Assembly: GCA_964399535.1 (NCBI GenBank)
Contig: CAYNRE010000070.1
Location: 62,001 to 126,000 of the forward strand
From: CAYNRE01 sp964399535
GTDB lineage: Bacteria > Planctomycetota > Planctomycetia > Pirellulales > CAYNRE01
Direction of reading: 5' to 3'
Length of the DNA stretch: 64,000 bases
In this document: one piece after another, positions 61,857-64,000 of the stretch
Layout of the letters: each line of letters opens with the position of its first letter
How positions within the stretch are numbered: the stretch's first letter is position 1
Notes under the pieces: model-generated
Told to the model about the DNA's origin: nothing
Database searches by the model: none
What the model saw: the letters and a program-made list of their open reading frames with translations, nothing else
Program-made: the position numbers and the translations under genes

Positions 61857-64000
61857 CTACCGGGCCTGGCCGGCGGCGGCCAATTCGGGCTCGCCCCCCC
61901 GGTGATAGGTGAGCTTATCTCCTTGAATCACCGCCTCGGGGGTCAGCGTGGCGAACACGTGCATCACCCGGGCAATGATCCCCGTCCAGCCGGTCTGGTG
62001 GCTGGCCCCCAGCCCGGCCCCGTTGTCGCCATGGAAGTACTCGTAGAACAAAATCAGGTCGCGCCAATGGGGATCTTCCTGAAACTTTCGGCTACCGCCG
62101 TACACGGGCCGCCTTCCCGAGGCGTCGCGCAGGAAAATGGCCGACAGCCGGCGCGTGATTTCCTCGGCCACTTGATACAGGGTTCGGTACTGGCCCGACC
62201 CCGTAGGGCACTCGACCGTGAAATCATCGCCGTAGAAGGAGTAGTATTGCAACAGCGCGCGAATCAGCAGGGCGTTGACCGGCATCCAGATTGGCCCGCG
62301 CCAGTTGGAATTGCCGCCGAACATGCCGGTATCCGACTCGGCGGGCAGATAGGCCACGCGGTACTCCTGCCCCCCGACTTGAAGCACGTAGGGGTGCTCG
62401 GCGTGATAGCGCGACAGCGAGCGAATGCCGTAGGGGCTGAGGAACTCGTTCTCGTCCAGCAGCCGCCGCAGCACCCGGCGCAGCTTGGTTTCGTCGAGCA
62501 CCGAGGCCAGGCGCCGCCCCCCCTGGCCTTCGGTCGAAGGGTCGTGAATGGCGGCCCGAATTTCTGGCCGAGCTTCCAGAAAGCGCGACAGCCGGCGGCC
62601 GAGCTCGGGCGTTTTGCGCAGCAGCACCCCGTCGAACGTGGTGGCCGCGCACAGCGGCAACAAGCCAACCATCGAACGCACCTTGAGGCGGTGCGACGAT
62701 CCGTCGGGCAACCGGAGCACGTCGTAAAAGAAGCCGTCTTCTTCATCCCACATGCTTTCCTGACCACCCAGGCGAGTCATCGACGAGGCGATCCACAGGT
62801 AGTGCTCGACGAACTTGAGCGCCATGTCGACATAATCCGGGTCGGTCATGGCCAGTTCTCCGGCGATCTCCAGCATGTTCTGGCAAAAGAGGGCCATCCA
62901 GGCCGTGCCGTCGGCCTGCTCCAAGTGGCCGCCGGTGGGCAGGGGCGCGCTGCGGTCGAAGACGCCGATGTTGTCCAGCCCGAGAAAACCTCCTTCGAAC
63001 ACATTGCGGCCATTGAGGTCTTTGCGGTTGACCCACCAGGTGAAATTAAGCAGCAGCTTCTGAAAGCAGCTCTTGAGCCATTCGCGGTCCCCTTCGCCGG
63101 TTTGGCCTTTTTCCAGGCGATAGGTGAAGATCGTGGCCCAAGCATGCACCGGCGGATTGACGTCGCCAAAATTCCACTCGTAGGCCGGAATCTGCCCGTT
63201 GGGGTGCATGTAGCGCTCGCGCAGCATGAGCTTGAGCTGATGTTTGCCGAATTCCGGATCGACCAGGGTTAACGCCAGCACGTGAAAGGCCAGGTCCCAG
63301 GCCGCGTACCAAGGGTATTCCCACTTGTCGGGCATCGAGATCACGTCGCCGTTGTACATGTGGTGCCAATGGTCGTTGCGCGGGGCCGTTTTGCGCTGGC
63401 GCTTGAACGGATCGCAGCCACGCTCTTCGAGCCATTTGTCGACGTCGTAATGATAGAACTGCTTCGACCACATCATGCCGGCCAGGGCCTGGCGAAACAC
63501 GCGGGCCTGGTCGGCGTTGAAGGACGAAGGAGTGACGGCCTGGTAGAACTCGTCGGCCTCGCGGCGACGCGCTTCCAGCACCTGGTCGAACGACTCGCCC
63601 CAGCCGGTTTCCCGCCGGCTGCCGCGGCCGGCGGCGCGCGGTGGCGGCTCGGTCGAAAGGCGCAGCTTCACCACCTGGCTCTGGCCGGGGCCAATCTGTA
63701 GGCGATACCAAGCGGCCGCCTTGGTGCCTTGCCCGCCCGGGTGAACGGCGCCCTGGTCTCCCTGGATCACTCGGCGGTGAAAGGAATCTTTCACGTATGG
63801 CGAGCGATTGGGCACGCCGAAGATACGCTCGGTGTTGGTTTCGTTTTCGGTAAACAACAGCTCGGGCGAACCCTCGCAGGCGAGATACCGCTCGCCCAGT
63901 TCTGGCTGGCGGGCCTGCACCACGCGCAGTCCGCCGCTTTCCTCGCAAATCTCGAGGAGGGGCCGGGCACCCTGGGTGTTCCACGACCAGGAATTGCGAA
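61857..64000 (-). CDS. GH63-like glucosidase (MGH1 type), N-terminus outside window
   Basis: The frame is open to the window edge, beginning with NSWSWNTQGARPLLE in the visible part, so at least 713 residues and more upstream. Family features: WSKQFYHYDVDKWLEE, MPDKWEYPWYAAWDLAFH, GLDNIGVFDRS, and GNSNWRGPIWMPVNALLI near the (alpha/alpha)6 barrel end, with ILFYEYFHGDNGAGLGASHQTGWTG. These match large cytosolic glycosidases related to GH63 and mannosylglycerate hydrolase. It probably hydrolyses glucosyl- or mannosyl-glycerate or an oligosaccharide. It is upstream of the GH13 and HAD genes, forming a small sugar-metabolism operon. Confidence 0.88.
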   Translation of the reverse strand, partial: RNSWSWNTQGARPLLEICEESGGLRVVQARQPELGERYLACEGSPELLFTENETNTERIFGVPNRSPYVKDSFHRRVIQGDQGAVHPGGQGTKAAAWYRLQIGPGQSQVVKLRLSTEPPPRAAGRGSRRETGWGESFDQVLEARRREADEFYQAVTPSSFNADQARVFRQALAGMMWSKQFYHYDVDKWLEERGCDPFKRQRKTAPRNDHWHHMYNGDVISMPDKWEYPWYAAWDLAFHVLALTLVDPEFGKHQLKLMLRERYMHPNGQIPAYEWNFGDVNPPVHAWATIFTYRLEKGQTGEGDREWLKSCFQKLLLNFTWWVNRKDLNGRNVFEGGFLGLDNIGVFDRSAPLPTGGHLEQADGTAWMALFCQNMLEIAGELAMTDPDYVDMALKFVEHYLWIASSMTRLGGQESMWDEEDGFFYDVLRLPDGSSHRLKVRSMVGLLPLCAATTFDGVLLRKTPELGRRLSRFLEARPEIRAAIHDPSTEGQGGRRLASVLDETKLRRVLRRLLDENEFLSPYGIRSLSRYHAEHPYVLQVGGQEYRVAYLPAESDTGMFGGNSNWRGPIWMPVNALLIRALLQYYSFYGDDFTVECPTGSGQYRTLYQVAEEITRRLSAIFLRDASGRRPVYGGSRKFQEDPHWRDLILFYEYFHGDNGAGLGASHQTGWTGIIARVMHVFATLTPEAVIQGDKLTYHRGGEPELAAAGQAR

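Overview
The window is a GC-rich chromosomal segment that looks like a planctomycete, probably from the Pirellulales group. The signs are family content rather than any single marker: a DUF1549/DUF1553 plus DUF1501 pair, a DUF1559 pseudopilin-like protein, an LEPR-XLL type giant secreted protein ending in dockerin-like repeats, three PEP-CTERM proteins, and a tetrahydromethanopterin-type C1 gene (mch). One tRNA gene (Leu, CAA) is present. I see no rRNA, CRISPR array, insertion sequence or integrase.

Layout. 1-5.0 kb: end of a pectate lyase, then a minus-strand DUF1549/DUF1553 and DUF1501 pair. 5.4-9.1 kb: a tightly coupled minus-strand operon of TetR regulator, HlyD-type adaptor, ABC ATPase and ABC-2 permease, resembling a reduced cecR-ybhGFSR unit. 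9.4-11.1 kb: a small conserved hypothetical and an aldo/keto reductase. 11.3-16.8 kb: a TetR regulator divergent from an RND adaptor and pump. 16.8-20.3 kb: tRNA-Leu, mch, a RimK-like ATP-grasp ligase and a transglutaminase. 20.5-22.7 kb: a sigma-70 family factor divergent from a MerR regulator with a cobalamin-domain fold that lacks its cobalamin histidines. 22.8-28.3 kb: a dihaem peroxidase, an animal-type haem peroxidase with PEP-CTERM tail, and two small membrane proteins. 28.3-50.9 kb: a cell-surface block with an outer-membrane beta-barrel, two membrane-anchored TPR proteins, two further PEP-CTERM proteins, the giant LEPR-XLL protein, a DUF1559 protein and a lipoprotein. 51.6-58.1 kb: sulfate ABC transporter genes with a broken yezD-like gene, divergent from a sigma-54 activator. 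58.4-64.0 kb: a methyltransferase and a sugar cluster (HAD phosphatase, GH13, GH63-like).

Regulation is unusually readable here. The sigma-factor gene has a near-consensus promoter bracketed by tandem 9-base repeats, and the divergent MerR protein is the obvious candidate to bind them. The sulfate operon has a near-consensus sigma-54 promoter and two related inverted repeats placed as enhancer sites for the divergent activator. A second, perfect sigma-54 promoter precedes a 67-codon ORF, a lipoprotein gene and the DUF1559 gene. Both TetR-type operons have palindromes overlapping candidate -10 or start regions. Names are from reading protein motifs by eye; no database search was run.
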